DNA from: Dipteris shenzhenensis
Lineage: Eukaryota > Polypodiophyta > Polypodiopsida > Gleicheniales
DNA: 64,000 nucleotides
Assembly (NCBI GenBank): GCA_047967505.1
Contig: CM106538.1
Strand: one strand, 5' to 3'
The position numbers and the translations under genes are program-made. Of this stretch, positions 23,356-33,286 are shown one piece after another. The notes under the pieces are model-generated. The model was not told where the DNA came from and ran no database searches. It saw only the letters and a program-made list of their open reading frames with translations. Numbering within the stretch: position 1 is the stretch's first letter; every line of letters starts with the position of its first letter.

Positions 23356-25074
23356 TCTTTTTTTAATATTGTGTTTATCAAACTTAATATTATTAAAAAT
23401 TCTTAATTTTGGGAGAAATTTGTGCAAACTCTAGTTGCATTTTTCAACTTAGATGTTTATGTTGTCCTTTTTTAACTTTTTATTCAATTGATAGAATTAG
23501 TTCTATGACTCAATTATTGATGGGATTTTTAAATCTAAACACATACAAATACGCACGCACGTACGTACTTGTCCTCTTGCACCCCTTTTAAAAAGAAAGG
23601 GGAAGGAGTGAGAGGTACTAGGTGGCTAGACTTAAGAGTGATATAAAATCTCAGATACTAATAGAATCAATGTCCTTTGATATGGAGTGGATTGAGGGTA
23701 GGGTGGATTTAAATCATGGGACATAGTTAAGATGAAATAGACCAATTGGCACATAGTTTTATGTATGGGTGGAAATATCATAATAATTATTTAAAGTGAA
23801 AATGACTCTCTTACTAGATGATGCTTATTAGATTGGATGAAAAAAAAAGAGTCTATTTGATGGAAGATATGTATGTCATACATCTTGGAGTATAAGTGGT
23901 TTTCGAGCATTCAAAATTTGTTAAAAAAGAGAGTAATTGAGATACATGTTTTTTCTAATTAGGCTCTATTTCCCTTTAGAGGTGATTATTACGATATGGG
24001 GAAACTTGACCAGTCACACTACCAACCAACGGATCCTTTTGGCTCTTTGGTTAGCATTAGAGATAAATAACCATATGGACACAACTATTGACCATACAAA
24101 GGCGGATTAGCGCGCACTGGAAATGGAGACAAGCGGGTACGTTAGGGAGGACTTGTGGTGCATTAATTAGGACGGTTGCTCGAGTAAATGCGTGGTGTTT
24201 TTTGGGGAAAAGTCTCTGAGGGACTTCACCCTGGGATACCGTGTCTGTCTGCACTCTGTGCGAGAACAAGTACGATTGGGGGAAGCAATTCATGTTTCAC
24301 TTGTGTCCCCAAAGGAAGAGTCCTACTTCTATTAGGCACGACTCCTAGAGTGAGGTAACTTCTGTCAAGCACGACCCTCGGGGAACGTGGGATTCCTGGC
24401 AAGCGCCAGCTTTCATTGAGGACGGCACAGTTTTTCGTCAAAAGAAGAAGTGGGAGCGTATCGTCGAGGGACGGATTGTCTGACCACTGCAGAACGGCCA
24501 GATTTGTGAGCTATGGACACAGATTAGGTGACTGTTAATGGCCTTGGAATTGTAAACACCTCAAGCGCATATTGGGACGCATTAAGGCCTGGCTACTTTC
24601 ATCTTCGGATCGTCGACGCCTTGGGCTACTGCATAGAGATGGAGTCCACGTTCAGAGATTGAGTGTCGCTCTTGACACAGTGATGCTTCACGAGCTTGTT
24701 CGACGTTGAGCCTAGTCCACTAGTCGTGAGTGAGAGCCTCCTCCTCCACCCATCTCACGGAACGAGTCTTGTGCTTTGTGTGTGAAATATGAAAGGTGAC
24801 TAGGTGGGTGTTTTATCTTGTGTATTGGAGAGTCTCCAAAATTACTTGTATAAAGAACGGGGGAAGCTCTTCTGTATTAGGCGACAGTCATCCCCGACCA
24901 CACCCTCAAAGCTAGCCATGGCTGTAGAAGGGGCTAGCCGAATGAATGAGGGAGCCCAAGCGTTGATATTGTGTACTAGCTGAGTTTACCTTGTCATAAG
25001 GTTCCCCTCTATAGCAAGGAGGGAGTTTGCTAGGTCCTAGCAGACGCGCGTTACACGATCTGGTTGAGTGCCCC
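23356..25074. other. Intergenic, partly LTR-like, no gene
   Basis: 24050-24900 has higher GC than its surroundings. It contains ATTACTTGTATAAAGAACGG near 24840, a plausible TATA promoter as found in an LTR. I could not find a second copy, primer-binding site or coding region, so the identity is open. Confidence 0.35.
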
Positions 25075-25311
25075 TGTGTGTGCCAAAATGCAGCACTATA
25101 ACAGTCAACTATATTGGAAATTTGATAAGATGATGGCTTCCTTTGATACTTCCTTCCGAGTACACCCAAGTTAGGCTTAACAGTAGTCAACTTTATGGAA
25201 ATAGAAAAGTTCCAATTAAACATATTTCTGGCTTCAAAGATTTCAACTTCAAGGATTGTCAAATACATTGTGTGATTTGAATTACTGACTTCTGCCCCAC
25301 CAGTTGTATTA
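25075..25311 (-). repeat. Right arm of the dispersed inverted repeat pair
   Basis: Reverse complement of the family segment at 22345-22564 with a ~20-bp extra stretch (around 25118-25140). The outer ends of both arms begin with the same TAATACAACTGGTGGGGC in inward orientation. Confidence 0.88.
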
Positions 25312-25459
25312 CAGTGGTGGTATAAAAAGTAACAACCCAACTGCTTTGACTTGAGCCAAACTTTCCTCACCAAAAGAGGAAAGGGGGAAAATGCAATTCA
25401 ACGATTCCAAATATGATGTTTCTACCACCTCACACAAAGCTTAAAAGCTACATCTCCAG

Positions 25460-25792
25460 TCATAGATCGTTTTCAATAATATTCCGTAGAGTATCCCTGG
25501 GGACCAAACCTTCTGCTCGAATCACATCCTTTCCACTATCTTTGCTCACGAATAGAATAGTAGGCAAGCCTCGAACCTGAACCAGTTTTCCAAATGTCAC
25601 AAAACAATCATGATGCTATCAGTCTATATTAGTTCTTCATGCACTACACAAATACTTTTATGTGTACATTAGATGCACTAACAATTAGAGGAATAAAAAG
25701 AATAATCAAACCTGCATTTTGTTGGCAAGCTCATATTCCTCATCCGTATCAATCTTGACAAATCTCACATAGTGACCATACTCCACAGCCAG
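25460..25792 (-). CDS. TRXz: Thioredoxin z (CITRX-type plastid thioredoxin), last two exons
   Basis: Two exons on the minus strand. Exon 25712-25792 (27 codons) encodes LAVEYGHYVRF, then KIDTDEEYELANKMQ, and is preceded by a good acceptor (TTTTTGTACGTGCTGCAG) and followed by a GT donor. Exon 25460-25576 (38 codons plus TGA) encodes VRGLPTILFVSKD, then GKDVIRAEGLVPRD and ends IIENDL. Both junctions are phase 0. The sequence follows the C-terminal half of angiosperm TRX z/CITRX closely, including the cis-Pro loop RGLPT and the DTDxEYE block. TRX z is a subunit of the plastid-encoded RNA polymerase complex and is needed for plastid transcription. The exon carrying the WCGPC active site and the transit peptide should lie at higher coordinates, but I could not find them in the window, so the gene is partial or its upstream intron is very long. 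Confidence 0.82.
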
Positions 25793-26930
25793 CTGCAGCA
25801 CGTACAAAAATTGTGGGTTTAACCAAATGAAAGGGGCCTGGTCAAATGTTACTGGCCAATCTGTGACTAAATTACAGAGAGAAAATGGTTAATTCACCCT
25901 GAGCAAATTGTTGCAACAATTATCTATTCCATGATTCTTAAGGGGCCTGTTCAAATGTTACTAGCCATCTGTGACTGATTCAAATAATTAATTCACGCTG
26001 AGCAAAGTGCAATCACACTCATGTAGGACGATCTATTTCACGATTCTTAAAATCTTCGGGGGTTTACCCAGGATACAACACAAGACGAGTATACAACATT
26101 CAATTAAGCTGTACAGCACAAAATAAACAAACCGTCATATAATCAAAACCACTGAGGCAATTTTCCATCGTATTTGGATGTAAGCTATGCTATGGCAATG
26201 AGCAAAGCATAAAAAAGTTCGACCATCCCTAAGATTTCCAAACACAGAGGGCGCTATGTAAGACCCAGTTTCACCACCATATTCATTTCTAGCATTAGTG
26301 TCATGCTATTAGTCAAAATGCGCATGTATTTCATTTTTTGTGCACATGTATTACTGACTGTGTGTGTAGATTCCTTGTTTCAGACCGCTGCACACATGGT
26401 CACCCTTTTCACAGTCAAAGAACTAAATTAGGCATGTGGTTGATCACTTGTAACAAACACGAAAACTAATGCTGAACGACTGAATGCAGACATTGAAGCC
26501 ACACACAACTCACATCACACAAACGTGCATACGTGTATATAGTGGTGGCTCAATAGTGGAAAGCAACCAGCACTGCCCCCGGTAGAGTATTTCTTTATGC
26601 TATCCCAAAACGCAGACAGTACAACTGAGAAGGCAGGCTGCTCTTTTTAGAGGTGCAGACACAGGCCTTCCAGTAAGGATGGAGTCGAGGGGAACTGACT
26701 GGCCCTCCTCTCCTACTCCCTGTTCGAATACAGGCTGCCCAGCTGCCCGGCGGCGGTCGTAAAGAGTCCTGTGATAAACTCAACGGCCTCCCAAAGTTGA
26801 TGCTATTGGCATGGATGACTGAGGGGCAGACTATAGACTGCTGAACTGTCCCAGATCAGTGACAGACTTGGGCTGATCTAGGCTATTCCAAGGCCAACCC
26901 TGCTAAGATTTAGTAAAGGCCAACACAAGA
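25793..26930. other. Presumed TRXz upstream intron, with an internal direct duplication
   Basis: Non-coding. About 25830-25940 and 25941-26050 are diverged direct copies (both start AAGGGGCCTG, share TCAAATGTTACT and TCTGTGACT, and end TTCTTAA). No further TRXz exon was found here. Confidence 0.5.
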
Positions 26931-26965
26931 TTCAAACAGGACGAAAAAGATGGAGGAAGAAAATC

Positions 26966-27093
26966 GATGGAGGAAGAAAAAAAGAGCACCCCATGGATGC
27001 CAATCAACTGCTCCATGGCGAATACAAACGATGGAGGAAGAAAAAAAAAGCAGCCCATGGATGCCAATCAACTGCTCCAGAACAAACCCCTCC
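26966..27093. repeat. 64-bp tandem duplication
   Basis: Units starting GATGGAGGAAGAAAAA at 26966 and 27030 share CCCATGGATGCCAATCAACT and GCTCCA. They differ in the A-run length and a few bases. Confidence 0.85.
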
Positions 27094-27269
27094 TATACAT
27101 CTGCTGTACACCTATGTCCACTCAGATCTGCCTTGCACTGCCATTCACCATACACCAGGATAGCACACCGCTCTACTTTCTTCATCTGCTCAGATAGTGC
27201 CAGCTCAGCCAGATCAGCATCGACAGCCTCAAGCCATATTTGCCATATGCAATCTGTCAGATATGCAGT

Positions 27270-27720
27270 GGAAGTATGCATATGGGAGAGAGATGCAGAA
27301 TTGTAATTAGAGAGAGAAGAAACTGCGATTAGAGAGAGAGCGTGCTGCACAATGAACTGCAAGTGACTGCAAGAAACTCATACTGGAAAAACCTCTGCTC
27401 TTTACTGATAAGAAAAACCACAACTTGGAAGATACAACCCAGAGCAGAACTGCACCCTGAAACACTCCACATACAGGCTGGAATCTGTGCCTATATTAGA
27501 CTGCAAACTGAACTAGAACTGCACCTCAGAATGGATACACAGTGGCAGAAACTGTGCCACTACATGATACAAACAATGGGCCAAAGTGCCCTATTTATAG
27601 CAGGGGGTAGGAAGCAGATTGGCCGACTTAACCCCACAAAGAAGCCCTCAGTCCCTATAGTACAGACAGGAGATGCCCAGAACAGATGTATGATGATTCT
27701 GTAGCAAAATCTAGCTTCTA
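27270..27720 (-). promoter_or_regulatory. LTR-like or promoter-like region with a strong TATA box
   Basis: On the minus strand CTATAAATAG (plus 27591-27600) is followed at a promoter-like distance by transcribed-leader-like sequence ending in CT-rich repeats (GCTCTCTCTCTAATCGC near 27330). The order TATA, G/T-rich part, CT-rich part is what LTRs of this genome show. No second LTR, primer-binding site or coding region was found. It could also be a host promoter upstream of the TRXz exons, but no exon supports that. Confidence 0.35.
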
Positions 27721-28523
27721 TTAAAAGTCAGAACTTTCAAATTGACCATTTTGGAAAGGCTTCTGTCAAAACAAAGGGACATTTTTCACCCTCCGGTCCT
27801 CAAAGAGAGCAGAATGACTCGAATGACCCTACTGCTAAAAGGTTTTTGTTACATAATGATCAGCATAGGAAGGCCATGAAAGACCGTCTATGTCTAGTAA
27901 ATATCATATAGCCACTAATGGCCCTAGTTAGTCAATAAAAACCATTTGGATAAGGATTGTTGGAAACTGTGTGGTCACCTCCCCATCTGTAAGCCCCCAT
28001 ATGAGGAGAGCATGGGGGGGTGAACCAAGGAGTGATGTGGCTGCCACATGGGCAGCACTTTGACTGCCATGTAGGCAGCCAGCTCACAACAAAATATGTA
28101 AACATGGGGCTGCCACATGGGCAGCACATGGGCTGCCATGTGGTCAGCAGGTTCATGGCAATCCCTGGCAGTTCTAAGCCTCCATGGCGGACAGCAGGGG
28201 TACTAAGGTGCCACATGGCTGTCAATGATTGGTGGGAGCAGGTATACACAGGAAAACCAGCCAGGAAAACAAGGCGATGACATGGCACCGACGTCAGCAA
28301 CAACTGGAGGTCTCCAGCAGACTATATGGAGGTCTGTGTAGAGGATCCAGGGGCTGGAGCCCTGGAACAGAGGCGTATCATCAGACACCTGTTTTGGAGC
28401 AGGTTCTGGCCAAGATTTAGAGCTGGAGTAGAAATATAGTCGCAGGTGTTTATCTCTTGGTCTGTAGGCATGCCATGTTGATCCAGATGACTGTTTTCCC
28501 AGAAGCTGGTTGACCATCACCAT
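27721..28523. other. Intergenic with GCTGCCACATGGG repeats
   Basis: No gene. About 28030-28160 contains four or more near-copies of CTGCCACATGGGCAGC or CTGCCATGTGGGCAGC, which are nearly palindromic. The 123-codon minus frame across it is explained by the repeat. Confidence 0.45.
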
Positions 28524-29141
28524 TTGGTAAAAATTCACACAACTTCTCCCTGCTTGCTCACTGCTGCTCCATATCCTTCGTTTCAGCCCCCCCCCCCCCT
28601 TTCCAACCTTCTGCCTCCATTTCGCCAGCCGCCGAGCTCCTCCTGGCCGTCCTGTGACCTCTTCCTGCACCTCGCTGGCACTGCCGCCTACCATGAAGTC
28701 CCATCAAGCCCCCCTTCATGCCAGCTGTGTGGACTAGCTATTACCCCCCCTCGTGCCCTTGGGTGCAGCTGTGCCCAACCAGCTGGTTGGCAGCTGGCCT
28801 GCTCGTTGCCCGTGCTTCCCTTGGGTGTGGCGCACGCATGGCGCAGGCTATACCCCCCCCCCTCGTGCCCTTGGGCACAGCCGTGCCCAACCAGCTGGTT
28901 GGCAGCTGGCCTGCTAGTCGCCCGGGCTTCACTTGGGTGTGGTGCACGCGTGGCACAGTCCTGTGCTGCCCCCTCCAAGCTGCCTCTAGGGGGTGCAACC
29001 CCTCCGTTAGAGGAGGCTCCTTCAAGGCCTCAGCCCTCTACAAGGCCACTGCGGGCGGATAAGGCCTGTGCATCAAGTCTCAGCCGCAAAGTGGGCGGGT
29101 GGTTTCTTGGCAAGGTTCCAGGTTCGAGAGCTTTCTTCTAG
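28524..29141. repeat. GC-rich low-complexity region with a ~110-bp tandem duplication
   Basis: A C-homopolymer (about 28586-28599) is followed by two copies of a unit starting ACCCCCCCTCGTGCCCTTGG (28743-28851 and 28852-28961). They share CCCAACCAGCTGGTTGGC and AGCTGGCCTGCT. Long frames exist on both strands here because of base composition. I see no protein family and do not call a gene. Confidence 0.75.
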
Positions 29142-29471
29142 GAGTTCTCAAGGCTTTTGGTTTTTTCGGTGCTGTCCTTTCATCCCTCAAGGAGCAGCCC
29201 ACAGCCAGCCCTCTCCTTTGGGCTTGCTGGTTTTTTGTTCTAAGTTATTTGGAATAGGATTCAGATGGACTCTCCCCTTCGTACCTTCAATGGGTTCTTC
29301 CATTTGCTGGCCTTGCTTCTCAGCCTTTGGGGTCTTATGGGAGGCCTTTTCCCGTCTCCTAGCCTCCCTGCTTTTGTCCTTTTACATCCCTTCTCGCAGC
29401 ACAGCGGAGTGTCTTGTCTTCTGAAGATCGAATCTTAGTGGTGACCGGCGGTTTGGCCAGAGAGGCTCACA

Positions 29472-30110
29472 TTGCAACACCCTCGACTACCCCAAGCCGT
29501 TAAGGTTCTTCTCTCTCCAGAGGACAAATATCAAGTGAAGAAAGCAGTAGAATCACTACATGACAGGGCCGTGGTAGGCAGGATTGTTGGCCTCACGCCA
29601 TCCAAGACCCAAATTCATGATTGGATCCAAGCAAGCTTAGCATTGGATGGAGACCACATTCAGGAGGTCACCATCTATGGAAGAGGGCTTTTACCTTCTC
29701 CATCTCAGCTCCCTCCACACTACTCGATCACTAGTGGAGCATAGCCGGATCCTTTTGGGCCCGCATCTAGTTTACCTTTTCCCTTGGTATGATGGGTGCA
29801 CGGTTCATGATATGGAGTCCACCCATCACGTACCTCACTTCCTTGTGACACTCCAATTCCCAAGGCTACTCGAGGAGTACAAGCCCATTCTTCACTCCAT
29901 TGGGGGAGCCTTTTGCACGGCGTTGGAGCTGTTCCTGGGACGACCGCCTCAGTAGTTGCAAATGATGGGGTCCCCAAGCTCATGTTGATTGTGGAATGTC
30001 TAGAGACTCTCCCGAAGGAGATCTTTCTGGAGACACTAGATGGTGGTGAGTTCAGACAGCGGCGGATGACACCTGGCCAAGAATTGCAGAAGAGGACAGA
30101 GTAGAGATGC
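29472..30110 (+). pseudogene. Decayed LINE ORF1-like protein (DUF4283 type)
   Basis: Three plus-strand frames follow one another. The first (LSPEDKYQVKKAVESLHD, VGRIVGLTPSKTQIHDWI) and second (LGPHLVYLFPWYDG, then LQFPRLLEEYKPILHSIGGA) have the order and spacing of the DUF4283 domain that precedes a zinc knuckle in plant LINE ORF1 proteins. The third continues with KLMLIVECLETLPKEIFLE. Frame changes near 29690 and 29935 and the absence of a zinc knuckle mark it as dead. ORF1 proteins bind element RNA. No ORF2 follows in this copy. Confidence 0.55.
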
Positions 30111-31140
30111 CCCTCAGCCACATCCCGAGCAACGACGAACACCTCGACCAAAGGGAGCACATCCTGGGACAGGTCAATGGATGGAGTCCCAGACACCATG
30201 GGTAGAGCCTTCTAGTGGGGTCTGGACCAAGGTGAAGCGAAAGAAACCCAACAAGAATGCCCTAAAGCAGCGAAGATGTCGTGCCAAGCAGTAAGAGCGG
30301 AGGAAGACATAGTGTGAGGCCACTCCTCAATCGTAGGGGAAGGATTCCCGGCTATCACATGCGTCCACACTCTCCTTGGGCCTACCACAGGAACACTCTT
30401 GCCTCTGGGTGCTTGCTAGAACCTGTAGGAGTCTTGAAGGGACTGCAAACAACACACATGCACTACAAAAAGCTGCAAAGCAACAATGAACAAAGAAAAA
30501 TAGAACCTGGAATCAATTCCCATTCTCTCTCGCAGAGGGGCGAGCCCCTTCCTCGCACCTATCCTCTATACAGGCCCCCCACAAGGTGCAAGTGACTTCA
30601 GCAATCAGGATAAGAGAGTAACGAAGGTAGAGAGCAGAGGGTGAACAAGAAAGAGCTGTAGAGGAAAGATGGTCCACAGATCTGCCCCGAAATGACTGCC
30701 TTGGGATCTGTGCACGAGTCCTTCTAAGAGAGCATGCCAAAAGCAACAGGGAAAGTTCCTCCTGCAGCCTGCACTGGTCTAGAACAGCTCTTGACGCCAC
30801 CACGCAGCCAGAAACACGTGCAGAAAGGTCCATAACAACAAAAGACAACCTCGGGCACCTGCTGGAGGCAACCGTACGAGCGTCCGTACAGTTCATACAA
30901 AAATTTTCAGAAAGTTAAAAAATGACTTCTCGCACTTTCTAGAAATGTGTACTAGCCTTGGAACAGCTGAAACAGGCTTAAAACAGCTGAAAATAGGCTT
31001 GAAACAGTTGAAACAACTCAAAAACTGCACAAGAACAACTGAAAACATCCAGCACCTCTGGGAGAGTGAGGGGAGAGAGATGGAAGGTGGGGGAAGGGCA
31101 TGTTGTCACCATGCTGTAAAATATTCCGAAGTCAAAGCAT
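30111..31140. other. Intergenic, nothing recognised apart from short repeats
   Basis: No gene. 30958-31035 has four spaced copies of AACAGCTGAAA or AACAGTTGAAAC, a decayed short tandem repeat. Confidence 0.45.
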
Positions 31141-31148
31141 AAGTTGAC

Positions 31149-31787
31149 CATGGTTGTAAGATACGTTAAGACACGACACGTTAGACACGCTTCAAACACG
31201 AGTGTCTAAAGTGTCTTAAAGATAAGACATGTAAGACACGCCATTGTGGTAATAAATATTTAATTAATATATGTATAAGTATACAAATGTACAACTTGCT
31301 AGCATAGCTAGCTGCTAGATTCTAGAAGTACAATAAGCTACACTTAAATAATGCAAGAAGAAACAATGCACTTATACAATGTAGTTAAGAGTCAAGACTT
31401 GTCACTCAAGTCTTAAAAGTTAAAGTTAAGACTCACGCCTGAAGAGCTCGCAAGTTTTGAGTACTTTAAGGTTTAAACTGACAATTGAATCTTGTCACAT
31501 GTGACATGAATGAAAACTGCATCTCGATACATATAATTGAAAGGAAGCTTTCGACTCTCAAGACTCAAATCTCTGAAGATTCATCCTAATCTGAATCTAT
31601 GAGGTCACTGCCACTACTAGATCCAAAGTCACCATCAATGATAGCATGGCTAAGTCAAACTCAATGTGTGTTGTTACTCCCCACCCACCCAAAAAAAAAA
31701 AAAAAAAAAGAGTGTCTAAAGGTGTCTTAAGGTAAGACACGTGTCTTAAGTGTCTTATCATAAGACACGAGTGTCTTAACAACCATG
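31149..31787. mobile_element. hAT-type MITE with 8-bp target duplication
   Basis: The 639-bp element begins CATGGTTGTAAGATACG and ends, in reverse complement, CATGGTTGTTAAGACAC. It is flanked by an exact 8-bp duplication AAGTTGAC (31141-31148 and 31788-31795). Both ends carry many subterminal copies of AAGACACG, GTGTCTTA and AGTGTCTAAAG in both orientations, as expected of hAT transposase-binding arrays. The centre holds an 18-base A run and no intact transposase. A short acidic remnant on the minus strand near 31570-31640 (DGDFGSSSGSDLIDSD) could be a transposase tail, but this is weak. Confidence 0.88.
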
Positions 31788-31795
31788 AAGTTGAC

Positions 31796-32200
31796 CATTT
31801 ATTGATAATAAGTAAAGAGTTTTTCATATAGGTTAATTATGGTCAAAAGAGTTCTTTTAATGGTCAAAGAATTGACTACGGTCAAAGATACTTGACTTTG
31901 GTCAAGTAAGCCTGATTTCGGTCAAGGAGACTTGGTTTATTACCAAGAGAGTTAAATGCAGTTAACCAGAGAACCATAGAGCTGACTACGGTCAGAGAGT
32001 GTTAACTTCGGTCAACGAGACTTGGCATGTGCCAAGAGGGTTAACTACGATTAACCAAGTTGTGCTCGCTTCGGTTGGAGAGATGTGCCAGCTTCGGTTG
32101 GAGAGACTTGATCATAATTAAGGCACCTCGACCATTGGTCAAAGCTCCCTTAATTATGATCAAGGGCATTGACTCCGGTCAACCAAGAATATCAATATTT
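31796..32200. repeat. Array of GGTCAA and GTTAAC motifs
   Basis: At least eight GGTCAA (reverse complement of the W-box TTGACC) and several GTTAACC motifs occur in ~400 bp, often in the phrase GACTxCGGTCAA. The pattern is quasi-periodic (roughly 20-35 bp) rather than a clean tandem repeat. It ends next to the LTR at 32221. Confidence 0.7.
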
Positions 32201-32220
32201 GTTATGTGCACATGTGTTCA

Positions 32221-32508
32221 GTGGGGACACCCACCGTGACTAGGATTAGTCCACAGATTCTTATTTGCATGCAAAGCGCTAGCAATTAATTGGTTCCATG
32301 GTGGTGCGCTTTTATTAATTGTTACAGGTACTACGAGGTGCTAAAGACCCAAGCAATTTCACATAGACAGCTCTACACTCAACTATGTACTCAAATTCTC
32401 TCTTCATGAATAAAATTCTTCGAGGGGTCTAGCCCGATGATTGCCCTGGGCCCTAGTGTGTTTGTAGAGAGAGGGAGAGCGAGGGAGAGCAAGAGAGAGT
32501 GTTTGCAG
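32221..32508 (+). repeat. Gypsy-C LTR, internally deleted, solo or partial
   Basis: Matches the plus-oriented LTR at 47521-47955. Shared blocks are CCGTGACTAG, ATTAGTCCACAG, TTATTTGCATGCAAAGCGCT, TGCCCTGGGCCCTAGTGT and AGAGAGGGAGAGC. It lacks the central ~150 bp of that LTR. It ends TTTGCA, and no primer-binding site follows. Confidence 0.75.
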
Positions 32509-33286
32509 TAGATTCCACAGTTAGAAAAAGCACATCACCAGCGTTTTGCACATGCATACACATGCATGACAAATGGCACCTCCTTGCCATCTGTCCCTTC
32601 ATTAAAGTCCTAACCCCCATACCAAGGACAATGTTGGTTGTCCTTGAACCCAACTTTTAGACCCGCCTTTTAAAGCCTCTGCCTTGTCCCTAGGACCTAG
32701 TGGTATACCTAGACTTTGTCCCTAGGAACTTCTAGAAAGCGTGCACTTTCTCTAGCCAGTCCCTCACGGCCAAACCATTACTACACTTAACCATGGTTAA
32801 CCATGGGTTAAGCGTGGGTTGAGTTATAAAGATACTTTACATCACTTTTCACGTCCCCGTGACATACCCTGCTCTTAAAATAGAAAACTACCCACGTTGC
32901 TGCTAAAAAATTACAGTGAAAGTAAACTAAATAGGCAAAAATAGCACATACCACCAGAATATACATTATCTGTAAAATACAACCTGCAATGATAATATGA
33001 GCTAGGAGAGCACGAGAGTCCATCCATACATCAATGCATCCTCTATGTCGAGTGTCATGAACACCCATCAGGGAGACCTCACGGCAGAAATACTATCAAC
33101 AAGCAGCATCTCAAGCGAGACAATCGATGCCACTAAGCGATCTCCAGATACATGAGCAGTCTGAATCAAGGAATGAGAGGTGCTACCCTCCTCTCGAGCA
33201 CTAGGCAATGCTCCAGAACTCTGCTCTTCTGAACCTATAGGAGGCTGTTCCGCAATGGGCGAAAGCTAATACGTGTTCAGATAGAG
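32509..33286. other. Intergenic, with a small palindrome
   Basis: No intact gene. 32787-32800 is a perfect 14-bp palindrome (TTAACCATGGTTAA) inside a larger dyad CTTAACC...GGGTTAAG. 33060-33286 may be the tail of the adjoining minus gypsy element. Confidence 0.45.

Noticed and set aside
25460-25792. TRXz fragment as a processed retrocopy
   Set aside because: An intron with proper GT/AG borders separates the two exons, so it derives from genomic DNA rather than from mRNA.
26715-26735. tRNA T-arm-like CTGTTCGAATACAG
   Set aside because: The flanking bases do not form a 5-bp T stem around the 7-base loop and no acceptor, D or anticodon arms are present.
28524-29141. 205-codon plus frame (and long minus frames opposite) as a proline-rich protein
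   Set aside because: Open frames on both strands follow from a GC-rich tandem duplication and C runs. No domain or recognisable protein character.
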